A stretch of DNA of 5,164 nucleotides, taken from NCBI GenBank assembly GCA_959021945.1, contig CAUEYG010000166.1, positions 1-5,164 of the forward strand, given 5' to 3'. A program made the translations under genes and the position numbers. A model generated the notes under the pieces. It saw only the letters and a program-made list of their open reading frames with translations. It made no database searches and was not told the DNA's origin. Below are positions 1-5,114 of this stretch, one piece after another. Origin of the DNA: an uncultured Eubacteriales bacterium (GTDB lineage: Bacteria; Bacillota; Clostridia; Peptostreptococcales; Anaerovoracaceae). Within the stretch, counting starts at the first letter, position 1; every line of letters begins with the position of its first letter.

Positions 1-340
1 AATATGTAATCTCCTCAAAACCAAAACGTCCTTCTTCAATACAGCTTTTTACCAGTTCTTCAATACTGTATCCCCGGTAATAAAGTTCACCTTCAATGGG
101 GACTTTTTCCTTATTTTCATTAACCTTGTATCCAAGAACCTCTCCGATTCTGGTAAGTCCCACAACAACGCCTGTCCCATTGGAATTCCGAAGTCCACGC
201 TTAACGTTATATTGGACGTACAAGTCACTGTCAATCAGGTTTTTTGTTTCTAATTCCTGCGCCATTTTATGAACGAAATTGGAAGGATCATTCCCGCCGG
301 AGAGTTTGGCTTCACGTTTTTTCTTCATCTTCTCTAACAA
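1..340 (-). CDS. gltA: Citrate synthase family protein, N-terminal part (truncated by window edge)
   Basis: Citrate synthases condense acetyl-CoA with oxaloacetate in the cytosol; close relatives use propionyl-CoA (2-methylcitrate synthase). Reading the minus strand from 340 gives 113 open codons to the edge. Recognisable family segments are YNVKRGLRNSNGTGVVVGLT (residues 44-63) and GELYYRGYSIEELV (84-97), the usual N-terminal landmarks of clostridial citrate/2-methylcitrate synthases. A charged Lys-rich stretch (residues 4-12) precedes them. The catalytic His and Asp residues lie downstream and are outside the window, so activity cannot be judged. The TTG at 340-338 is chosen because AGGAAAGGAG (359-350) lies 9 nt upstream; the first ATG (328-326) is 21 nt from that site, which is too far. 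The gene is divergent from the hybrid kinase. The family call is firm. The symbol is family-level only, since gltA, citZ and prpC types cannot be separated from this fragment. Confidence 0.85.
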   Translation of the reverse strand, partial: MLEKMKKKREAKLSGGNDPSNFVHKMAQELETKNLIDSDLYVQYNVKRGLRNSNGTGVVVGLTRIGEVLGYKVNENKEKVPIEGELYYRGYSIEELVKSCIEEGRFGFEEITY

Positions 341-349
341 TTCGAATAA

Positions 350-359
350 CTCCTTTCCT
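350..359 (-). promoter_or_regulatory. Ribosome binding site deciding the TTG start of the citrate synthase gene
   Basis: On the minus strand the sequence AGGAAAGGAG ends 9 nt before the TTG at 340-338. Its GGAG core is the only good anti-16S match in the leader. It selects the TTG rather than the ATG four codons further in. Confidence 0.7.
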
Positions 360-389
360 ATGTGCAAATTAGTCACATATGAGGATATT

Positions 390-418
390 ATTATAACATG
401 TTAAAGCGATAATTGAAA
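390..418 (-). promoter_or_regulatory. Extended -10 promoter for the citrate synthase gene
   Basis: On the minus strand TGTTATAAT (398-390) is a perfect TGn-TATAAT extended -10 element. Seventeen nucleotides upstream, the -35 position reads TTTCAA (418-413), a poor match to TTGACA. This is typical of extended -10 promoters and of activator-dependent ones. The predicted transcript start near 383 gives a leader of about 40 nt containing the ribosome binding site. The -10 is seen directly; its use is inferred. Confidence 0.65.
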
Positions 419-457
419 GATAAAAAAGTAGAGGACTTGTATTGAAAAACATTGAAA
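412..457. repeat. Three ATTGAAA / TTTCAAT direct repeats upstream of citrate synthase promoter
   Basis: ATTGAAA occurs at 412-418, 441-447 and 451-457 on the plus strand (TTTCAAT on the minus strand). The start-to-start spacings are 29 and 10 bp, close to three turns and one turn of the helix. The first copy covers the weak -35 of the minus-strand promoter. This would suit a regulator binding site, but the motif is short and AT-rich in an AT-rich region, so chance occurrence is a real alternative. Confidence 0.3.
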
Positions 458-486
458 CTTCCTAGCATGTCGAGAATTCGAATAAA

Positions 487-515
487 TTGACAAACCGGGA
501 TAGAATAGGTAAAAT
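487..515 (+). promoter_or_regulatory. Sigma-A type promoter for the hybrid kinase gene
   Basis: TTGACA (487-492, perfect -35) is separated by exactly 17 nt from TAAAAT (510-515, five of six matches to TATAAT). The expected start near 522 leaves a leader of about 40 nt before the ATG at 563. It is divergent from the citrate synthase promoter, with the two -10 elements about 115 bp apart. Confidence 0.75.
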
Positions 516-550
516 GAATAGGATATTAAAAAATTGCACAGGGAACCTTT

Positions 551-556
551 AGGAGG
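551..556 (+). promoter_or_regulatory. Consensus ribosome binding site of the hybrid kinase
   Basis: A perfect AGGAGG lies 6 nt before the ATG at 563 and fixes that codon as the start. Confidence 0.85.
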
Positions 557-562
557 TAAAGG

Positions 563-2935
563 ATGTGGCAAAAAAATGCATTGAAAATAATGGATGCATT
601 GACTGAAACTGCGATTTATGTAATCAAACAAGATACTTATCAGTTGTTATATTATAATCGTAAGGTGAAAGAAGTCAGCCCCCAGGCTGAGGTAGGACTG
701 GAATGTTACAAAATATGGGACCGCAACTGTCAGGACTGTCCGCTGATTGCTATTGGTGATAAACATTCCAACCATACGATTCATTATAATGATCCTTTTG
801 GAGATGTGGTGGATATTACAGCAGATCGTATCATGTGGGATGAAAAAACTCCTGCTTTTGTTATAACGGTGACGCCTCATAAATTAAATTATGAAGAAGA
901 GCAGGGGTTGGAGAAAATTGAAAAAATGTACAAGCAAAGCCTGGTGACAGTCTTTGATGAATGTATTATTGCTAATTTGACAGAGGACTATTATGTGAAC
1001 TGCCAAAAGGATATGATGTGGACCGATATACCGGAGCGTGGAGATTTTCAGAGGGAAAATCAGCTCTATGCTAAAACCGTCATCCATCCTCAGGACCTTT
1101 ATGATTTTAATACTCATTTTTCCAGGGAGGCCATGCTTCGCCTGTTCTCAGCAGGAAAAAAGACGATTTCTAAGAGGCTGCGCAGGATGATGCCTGACGG
1201 GACCTATCATATGGTGCAATTTACAGCCGTAAAAATCCAACGGTTTGATGAAGATGCATGTTGGTGTGTGCTGGTATTTCGTGATATTAACGACGATTAT
1301 CTGCAGGAACAGAAAATGAATGTAGATATTAATCAGCTTGCTACTGCTGCAAAAGTGGCATATCAAATGCTGATCGCCGTAAACCTGACTCAGAACTCTT
1401 ATTATATGATCGAATATGATAACTTTCAGACCAAGAAAGCTGCAGTATCCGGAACCTTTGATGAATTAATTGAAACAGGAATATCAACAGTTGCTCCGGA
1501 ATACAAAGAAGAGTTTTTTCAAAAGTTTTCCAGAAAATCACTGTTAGACGCTTTTTCTAAGGGGGAAAAACAGGTTACTATGGAAATGCGCCAGATGGGT
1601 GATGACGGAGTTTACCATTGGAATTCTACCCAGGTTGTAAGGGTGGAAAATCCATATTCTGAAGATGTTTTGGAAATCACCATGTCAAAAAATATTGACA
1701 GTGAGCGGCAGGCTCAGGAAGAGCACCTGAAAAAGGAGCGGGAGGCAAAGCAGCTGTTGGAGCACGCCCTGCAAAAGGCAGAGGAAGCAAGTAAAGCCAA
1801 AAGCGATTTTTTATCCAGAATGAGCCACGATATTCGTACTCCCATGAATGCCATTGTAGGTATGACTGCCCTGGCGCAGCTGCATATGGAAGATAAGGCT
1901 CGTCTGAAAGATTATTTGGAAAAGATGGAATCTTCCAGTTCTCATTTGTTAGGCCTTATTAACGAAGTTTTGGATGTGAGTAAAATTGAGAGCGGCACGA
2001 TGAAATTGGATGAGAAAGAGTTTGACCTGATTGTTTTAATACAAGACGTGGTCGGCATGATGCAGCCAATTGTTCAGAAAAAACAGCAAAAATTGCAGTG
2101 GCGCTTTTCAGAAAACATACATTCTAAAGTCCGAGGAGATCAGCAGCGTCTGCGTCAGGTTCTTGTCAATGTTTTGGATAATGCGTCCAAATATACGCAT
2201 AAGGGTGGAGATATTGGCTTCTTTGTGGAGGAATTAAAACGATCAGAAGCTTTAGGCGGTACCTATCAATTTATTATTGAGGATAATGGAATTGGTATGG
2301 AACAGGAATATCTGGACCGCATTTTTGAGCCCTTTAGCAGGGCCAGTGATTCCAGGGTCAGCAAGACAACCGGAACAGGACTTGGAATGACCATTGTAAA
2401 GAATCTTGTCGAAATGATGGATGGTCACGTTCAAGTGGAGAGTGAACCCGGAAAAGGTTCTCGTTTTACCATTACCCTCTGTTTGGAGCAGCGAAAAGAG
2501 CTTTCACGCGACTTGCCAAAGAGGGGGGATAGCTCTTCCAATTCTCCATGCCCCAATCTGAATATCTTGCTTGTTGAGGACAATGAAATCAACCAGGAGA
2601 TTGCATCGGAGATGTTAAAATATTTAGGAGCTAATGTTGAACTTGCTGAAAATGGAATGGAAGCAGTAGAGCGGATTGCAAAGCAGCCTGTATTTTATTA
2701 TGATTTGGTTTTCATGGATATTCAGATGCCGGTTATGGATGGATATGAGGCAGCGAAAACGATTCGAAACTCTGGGAAAGAACAGATTGAAAAGCTGCCC
2801 ATCATCGCCATGACAGCTGATGCTTTTTCCGATGATGTTAAACGGGCCAGCTTGGCAGGTATGGATGGCCACTTGGCAAAACCCATCAGCATTGAACAGC
2901 TAAAAGAGGTGTTGTCGCAGTTCTCTTTATTGTAA
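563..2935 (+). CDS. Soluble PAS-domain hybrid sensor histidine kinase/response regulator
   Basis: A 790-residue protein that should autophosphorylate on His and pass the phosphate to its own receiver. No membrane segment is visible, so it probably senses a cytosolic signal. Domains in order: a PAS-like domain (about 10-105) with Cys at 48, 56 and 59; a second PAS-like domain (about 118-245); a third (about 255-380); a charged signalling helix (about 380-415). The HisKA domain follows, with H-box SHDIRTPMNAIVGM and phospho-His at H422. HATPase_c has the N-box around N536/N540, G1 motif EDNGIGM (573-579), F-box IFEPF (587-591) and G2 motif GTGLG (604-608). After a polar linker (about 641-664) comes a receiver (about 666-788) with acidic pair E672/D673, phosphoacceptor D719, T751 and K773. 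All catalytic residues are intact. There is no HPt or DNA-binding output, so the target is unknown. The start is set by AGGAGG. No terminator is evident between it and the chemoreceptor gene downstream. The domain call is firm; the PAS boundaries are approximate. Confidence 0.95.
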   Translation: MWQKNALKIMDALTETAIYVIKQDTYQLLYYNRKVKEVSPQAEVGLECYKIWDRNCQDCPLIAIGDKHSNHTIHYNDPFGDVVDITADRIMWDEKTPAFVITVTPHKLNYEEEQGLEKIEKMYKQSLVTVFDECIIANLTEDYYVNCQKDMMWTDIPERGDFQRENQLYAKTVIHPQDLYDFNTHFSREAMLRLFSAGKKTISKRLRRMMPDGTYHMVQFTAVKIQRFDEDACWCVLVFRDINDDYLQEQKMNVDINQLATAAKVAYQMLIAVNLTQNSYYMIEYDNFQTKKAAVSGTFDELIETGISTVAPEYKEEFFQKFSRKSLLDAFSKGEKQVTMEMRQMGDDGVYHWNSTQVVRVENPYSEDVLEITMSKNIDSERQAQEEHLKKEREAKQLLEHALQKAEEASKAKSDFLSRMSHDIRTPMNAIVGMTALAQLHMEDKARLKDYLEKMESSSSHLLGLINEVLDVSKIESGTMKLDEKEFDLIVLIQDVVGMMQPIVQKKQQKLQWRFSENIHSKVRGDQQRLRQVLVNVLDNASKYTHKGGDIGFFVEELKRSEALGGTYQFIIEDNGIGMEQEYLDRIFEPFSRASDSRVSKTTGTGLGMTIVKNLVEMMDGHVQVESEPGKGSRFTITLCLEQRKELSRDLPKRGDSSSNSPCPNLNILLVEDNEINQEIASEMLKYLGANVELAENGMEAVERIAKQPVFYYDLVFMDIQMPVMDGYEAAKTIRNSGKEQIEKLPIIAMTADAFSDDVKRASLAGMDGHLAKPISIEQLKEVLSQFSLL

Positions 2936-2990
2936 AACCCCAGAAGGCATAGAGAAAATTTGTATGTTTATTCAACCCTTTTTCTGTGTA

Positions 2991-2996
2991 TATAAT
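2991..2996 (+). promoter_or_regulatory. Candidate -10 element of the chemoreceptor gene
   Basis: A perfect TATAAT lies in the 110-bp gap after the kinase stop. A TG pair (2987-2988) sits just upstream, one base further away than in a classical extended -10. The -35 position 17 nt upstream is a poor match. No sigma-28 type motility promoter is visible. If used, transcription starts near 3003, leaving a leader of about 40 nt before the TTG at 3046. Confidence 0.45.
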
Positions 2997-3032
2997 AGTT
3001 ACAGCCTGACATATTTTGGCGCAAATTACGAA

Positions 3033-3040
3033 AGAAGGTG
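3033..3040 (+). promoter_or_regulatory. Ribosome binding site deciding the TTG start of the chemoreceptor
   Basis: AGAAGGTG resembles AGGAGGTG with one mismatch; its AGAAGG core ends 7 nt before the TTG at 3046. An earlier in-frame TTG at 3016 has no ribosome binding site and would leave only about 13 nt after the predicted transcript start. The 3046 start also gives a protein beginning with a short basic stretch and then a membrane helix. Confidence 0.65.
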
Positions 3041-3045
3041 TAGTT

Positions 3046-3978
3046 TTGAAAATTCGAAAGTTAATTTACAGTGTCCTTTTTTGGCTCGCAATCCTCAGCT
3101 TACTCGGTTCAACATTTATGTTTCTGATGTTGAATTCCAACCGAGATAATGGGCGCGTAGTCAACTATAGCGGTATTGTGAGAGGCGGTTCCCAGAGAGT
3201 GGCTAAGCTGCATTTGATGAATCAGTCGGTAGACGAACCCATTAAAGATTTAGAAAAAATTATGAACGGCCTGATTGATGGGGATGAGTCTCTGGATCTG
3301 CCTGCAGCAAAGGACTCTGCCTTTCGAGAAAAGATGGAAAATGTCCGTACTTACTGGAACGATGAACTAAAACAAGAGATGGTTCATGAAGAGGGACAGC
3401 ACGATCTGGAGCAATTATATGAAAAGAGCGAAGAGTTTTTCCAAATGACCAGTGATGCTGTAGATGCGGCAGAGGCTTATTCGGTACAGGGAATCAAGGA
3501 AATGAAGCTGGTGGCAGTGATCACCTTCCTGGTAAACCTGATTTGTATTGTCATTATTGGTATGATTATTCACCGGAAAGTTCTCTCCCCACTCAGAAGC
3601 TTGGAAAAAGGTGTGGCCAAGGTGGCGGAAGGTGATCTTTCTGCGGAGATTGATTACCATTCCAAAGATGAACTGGGCTCCTTGGCAGACAGTATGCGCA
3701 GCATGATTGGCAACCTCCATCAGTACATAAAAGAAATTCAGTATCAATTAAAGGAACTTTCTGAAGGCAATTTAGATCTGCAGGTTGACGCTGGGTTCCA
3801 AGGCGATTTTGTGGCGTTGGAACAGTCTTTAAACCGCATTATTTCTTCCCTGAATGATACGATGCAGGGAATTGGCATGAGTGCAGACCAGGTAGCCATG
3901 AGCTCTTCTCAAGTGGCAGACAACGTTCAGTCTTTGGCTGCAGAGCCTCTGAAGAAGCCCAGTCCATGGAACGGCTGA
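3046..3978 (+). CDS. Chemoreceptor N-terminal fragment: sensor, two membrane helices, tandem HAMP
   Basis: A 310-residue open frame from the TTG at 3046 to the TGA at 3976-3978. Residues 1-6 are basic, then membrane helix 1 spans about 7-29. The extracellular region (about 30-153) is predicted helical and contains NYSGIVRGGSQRVAKLHLMN (40-59), resembling the PilJ/four-helix-bundle type sensor segment seen in clostridial receptors; this match is from memory. Its ligand is unknown. Membrane helix 2 covers about 154-176. A HAMP domain (about 177-229) carries the usual VLSPLRSLEKG and EGDLSAEI segments. A second HAMP-like unit follows (about 230-280, with LSEGNLDLQV and DEL-like DFVALEQSLN). The family sequence stops matching after SLAA (296-299). 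The last 11 residues, EPLKKPSPWNG, are frameshift sequence unlike any chemoreceptor. If made, the fragment would insert in the membrane but lack the signalling hairpin. Confidence 0.8.
   Translation: MKIRKLIYSVLFWLAILSLLGSTFMFLMLNSNRDNGRVVNYSGIVRGGSQRVAKLHLMNQSVDEPIKDLEKIMNGLIDGDESLDLPAAKDSAFREKMENVRTYWNDELKQEMVHEEGQHDLEQLYEKSEEFFQMTSDAVDAAEAYSVQGIKEMKLVAVITFLVNLICIVIIGMIIHRKVLSPLRSLEKGVAKVAEGDLSAEIDYHSKDELGSLADSMRSMIGNLHQYIKEIQYQLKELSEGNLDLQVDAGFQGDFVALEQSLNRIISSLNDTMQGIGMSADQVAMSSSQVADNVQSLAAEPLKKPSPWNG
3940..3947 (+). other. Frameshift site in the chemoreceptor gene
   Basis: The sequence reads GCAGAGCC after the in-frame GCT codon for Ala. Adding one G (GCA GGA GCC) restores Leu-Ala-Ala-Gly-Ala-Ser-Glu-Glu-Ala, which fits the family. 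A lost G from a GG pair is therefore the simplest explanation. No homopolymer run, slippery heptamer or downstream structure is evident here that would suggest programmed frameshifting or phase variation. Confidence 0.7.
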
Positions 3979-4646
3979 CGGATACGGTTACAGAAGTGTC
4001 TCACCAAGTGAGCGGCACTGCTGATAATGCAGCTCACGCAGGGAATATGGTTCAGAAGGTTTGTGAACAGATTGAGAAATGCGGTGAGCAGATGCAGCAG
4101 ATGGTGCAGGCCATGGAACGAATCTCCAAGAGTTCAGCCGGCATTGGAAAGATTGCTAAAGCCATTGAGGATATTTCTTTCCAAACAAATATTCTCGCTC
4201 TCAATGCAGCTGTAGAGGCAGCCCGGGCAGGGACGGCAGGAAAAGGCTTTGCCGTTGTTGCTGACGAAGTAAGCGCGCTGGCTAATAAGAGCGGCGAATC
4301 GGTTAAGAGTACTTCTATGCTCGTGCAGGAATCTATGGCAGCAGTGGAAAATGGAACGGAAATTGCGGCCCAAACGGCTGACTTGCTGAAAGAAGTTGTT
4401 ACAATGGCCCAGGAAGTTACAGGCGCTGTAGATTCCATTACCAGTGCTACAGCAGAGCAGTCCCAATCTATTGAGGATATTATGAGCGGTATTCAGCAGA
4501 TTACCGGAGTTGTGCAGAGCAACAGCGCTACGACAGAGGAAAGTGCGGCTTCTGGGGAGGAACTGTCCAGTCAGGCGCAAATTTTAAAGGGATTAGTAGG
4601 ACATTTCCGTTTAAAAGACACAGGAAATGATCAGTATGAGGGCTAA
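3966..4646 (+). CDS. Chemoreceptor C-terminal fragment: methyl-accepting signalling domain
   Basis: A 226-residue frame holding the cytoplasmic hairpin that binds CheA and CheW. The conserved tip is clear: ISFQTNILALNAAVEAARAG then GKGFAVVADEV (about residues 69-102), flanked by helices with heptad spacing and Gln/Glu pairs that could be methylation sites. The C-terminus (HFRLKDTGNDQYEG) has no CheR-docking pentapeptide of the NWETF type. The ATG at 3966 is simply the first ATG in this frame. It has no convincing ribosome binding site, and the frame is coherent for at least seven codons further upstream (ASEEAQS, 3945-3965), so this is the second half of a split gene and not an independent soluble receptor. 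The overlap with the first frame is 13 nt (ATG 3966 to the stop at 3978), which in principle allows weak reinitiation; I consider that unlikely. Confidence 0.8.
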   Translation: MERLTDTVTEVSHQVSGTADNAAHAGNMVQKVCEQIEKCGEQMQQMVQAMERISKSSAGIGKIAKAIEDISFQTNILALNAAVEAARAGTAGKGFAVVADEVSALANKSGESVKSTSMLVQESMAAVENGTEIAAQTADLLKEVVTMAQEVTGAVDSITSATAEQSQSIEDIMSGIQQITGVVQSNSATTEESAASGEELSSQAQILKGLVGHFRLKDTGNDQYEG

Positions 4647-4674
4647 CCGGCTTCACCACTGTCCTTTTACAAGG

Positions 4675-4707
4675 AAGAGCTGTATTCAAGGGAGTGCAGC
4701 TCTTTTT
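4675..4707 (+). terminator. Intrinsic terminator after the chemoreceptor gene
   Basis: A 10-bp stem forms between AAGAGCTGTA (4675-4684) and TGCAGCTCTT (4695-4704), with one G-U wobble and a 10-nt loop. It runs straight into a T-tract (4703-4707). It lies 28 bp after the chemoreceptor stop and separates that transcript from the secreted repeat-protein gene. Confidence 0.8.
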
Positions 4708-4711
4708 ACAG

Positions 4712-4742
4712 TTGAAATGTTGTTTTGTTTAGTGGTTTTAAT
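4712..4742 (+). promoter_or_regulatory. Tentative promoter for the x-Pro-Asn repeat protein
   Basis: TTGAAA (4712-4717, five of six to TTGACA) and TTTAAT (4737-4742, five of six to TATAAT) are separated by 19 nt, longer than the ideal 17. It is the best candidate between the terminator and the start codon, but AT-rich sequence makes chance matches likely. Confidence 0.3.
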
Positions 4743-4784
4743 TGGGGAAAACATGGGGTTTTAAAGTGATTGAAACATTTGAGT

Positions 4785-4790
4785 AGGAGA
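4785..4790 (+). promoter_or_regulatory. Ribosome binding site deciding the ATG start of the repeat protein
   Basis: AGGAGA lies 6 nt before the ATG at 4797. The longer in-frame option, TTG at 4770, lacks a ribosome binding site and would itself contain this one, so ATG 4797 is preferred. Confidence 0.75.
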
Positions 4791-4796
4791 AAGAGT

Positions 4797-5114
4797 ATGA
4801 GAGTTTTTTTATATAAAAGGAATAAGCGAGTGGGAAAAGGAATTGCATTATTGCTAGTTCTGATGGTGTTCTTTTCAACTGCCGCAGCATACGGGGCAGC
4901 CAGCATTGCAATACCAAACAGTCCTAATTCCCCTAATTCTCCTAACATGCCAAATCAGCCCAACAGTACAAATGATTTGAATACCCCAAATGATCCGGCT
5001 GATCCAAACAGCCCTAATGGTCCAAATGATCCTGTTGAAACCAATGCTGTTAATACTCCCAATCATGCAAATTCTCTAAGCAGCACAAATAGCCCTAATA
5101 AGGCTAATGTGTAA
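4797..5114 (+). CDS. Small secreted x-Pro-Asn triplet-repeat protein, function unknown
   Basis: A 105-residue protein that I do not recognise as a named family. Residues 1-15 are strongly basic (KRNKRVGK), 16-27 are hydrophobic (IALLLVLMVFFS) and an Ala-rich segment with small residues follows (about 28-35). This is a classical Sec signal peptide cleaved around residues 31-35. There is no lipobox Cys, LPXTG motif or second membrane helix, so the mature part should be released or held non-covalently at the surface. From residue 39 to 104 the chain is 22 consecutive triplets. Asn is the third residue in 19 of them (exceptions A68, V80, S95) and Pro the second in 14. The first six triplets are perfect x-P-N. 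Repeats are strictest at the N-terminal side and looser toward the C-terminus. The mature peptide is very hydrophilic, has no Cys or aromatic residue, and is probably extended or polyproline-like; that is inference. It has its own ribosome binding site and lies behind a terminator. The coding call is strong because a signal peptide and the repeat are both in frame. Confidence 0.8.
   Translation: MRVFLYKRNKRVGKGIALLLVLMVFFSTAAAYGAASIAIPNSPNSPNSPNMPNQPNSTNDLNTPNDPADPNSPNGPNDPVETNAVNTPNHANSLSSTNSPNKANV
4911..5108 (+). repeat. 9-bp-period coding repeat (x-Pro-Asn codon triplets)
   Basis: Twenty-two tandem 9-nt units, each mostly N-N-N, CCN, AAY. Pro is written with CCT, CCA, CCC and CCG and Asn with both AAT and AAC. 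Adjacent units therefore differ at synonymous positions while the Pro-Asn pattern is kept. That is what old repeats under protein-level selection look like, as opposed to a fresh slippage array. Confidence 0.8.

Larger units (their letters stand above)
3046..4646 (+). pseudogene. Methyl-accepting chemotaxis protein, disrupted by a -1 frameshift
   Basis: Two adjacent reading frames together encode one standard chemoreceptor: membrane helix, extracellular sensor, second membrane helix, tandem HAMP and cytoplasmic signalling hairpin. Restoring one base near 3942-3944 joins them into a 533-residue protein, a normal length for the family. The join falls at the start of the signalling domain, where relatives typically read L-A-x-G-A-(S/T)-E-x-A; here the two frames supply SLAA and then ASEEAQSMERL. 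As written, translation stops at 3978, before the part that contacts CheA and CheW, so the product would not signal. It could be a true pseudogene, a recent reversible mutation or a base-calling error. Both halves look otherwise undecayed, with no other stops, which favours a recent event or an error. The gene lies 110 bp after the kinase and ends 28 bp before an intrinsic terminator. Confidence 0.85.

Noticed and set aside
49..234. Minus-strand 61-codon ORF near the left edge
   Set aside because: It is out of frame with the citrate synthase reading from 340, which has clear family motifs over the same bases and a ribosome binding site.
2936..3015. Intrinsic terminator between the kinase and chemoreceptor genes
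   Set aside because: Only a weak AGAAAA / TTTTCT pairing with a loop of about 21 nt is present, with no GC stem followed by a T-tract.
3016..3045. Longer chemoreceptor start at TTG 3016
   Set aside because: It has no ribosome binding site, would sit about 13 nt from the likely transcript start, and adds ten residues before the expected basic-plus-membrane N-terminus.
3936..3978. Programmed ribosomal frameshift or phase-variable tract in the chemoreceptor
   Set aside because: No slippery heptamer, homopolymer run, short tandem repeat or clear downstream hairpin is visible at the junction.
4052..4580. Long minus-strand ORFs (128 and 148 codons) opposite the chemoreceptor signalling domain
   Set aside because: They mirror the codon bias and Ala/Ser-rich repeats of the signalling domain, lack ribosome binding sites, and their protein sequences resemble no family.
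4770..4796. Longer repeat-protein start at TTG 4770
   Set aside because: It has no ribosome binding site in front, and the AGGAGA that serves ATG 4797 would lie inside the coding sequence.
4875..5066. Minus-strand ORF opposite the triplet repeat, rich in Ile, Arg and Trp
   Set aside because: Its periodicity is just the complement of the x-Pro-Asn codons; the plus strand has a ribosome binding site and signal peptide.
4911..5108. CRISPR array
   Set aside because: The repeat period is 9 bp with no spacers and lies in frame inside a signal-peptide-bearing ORF.
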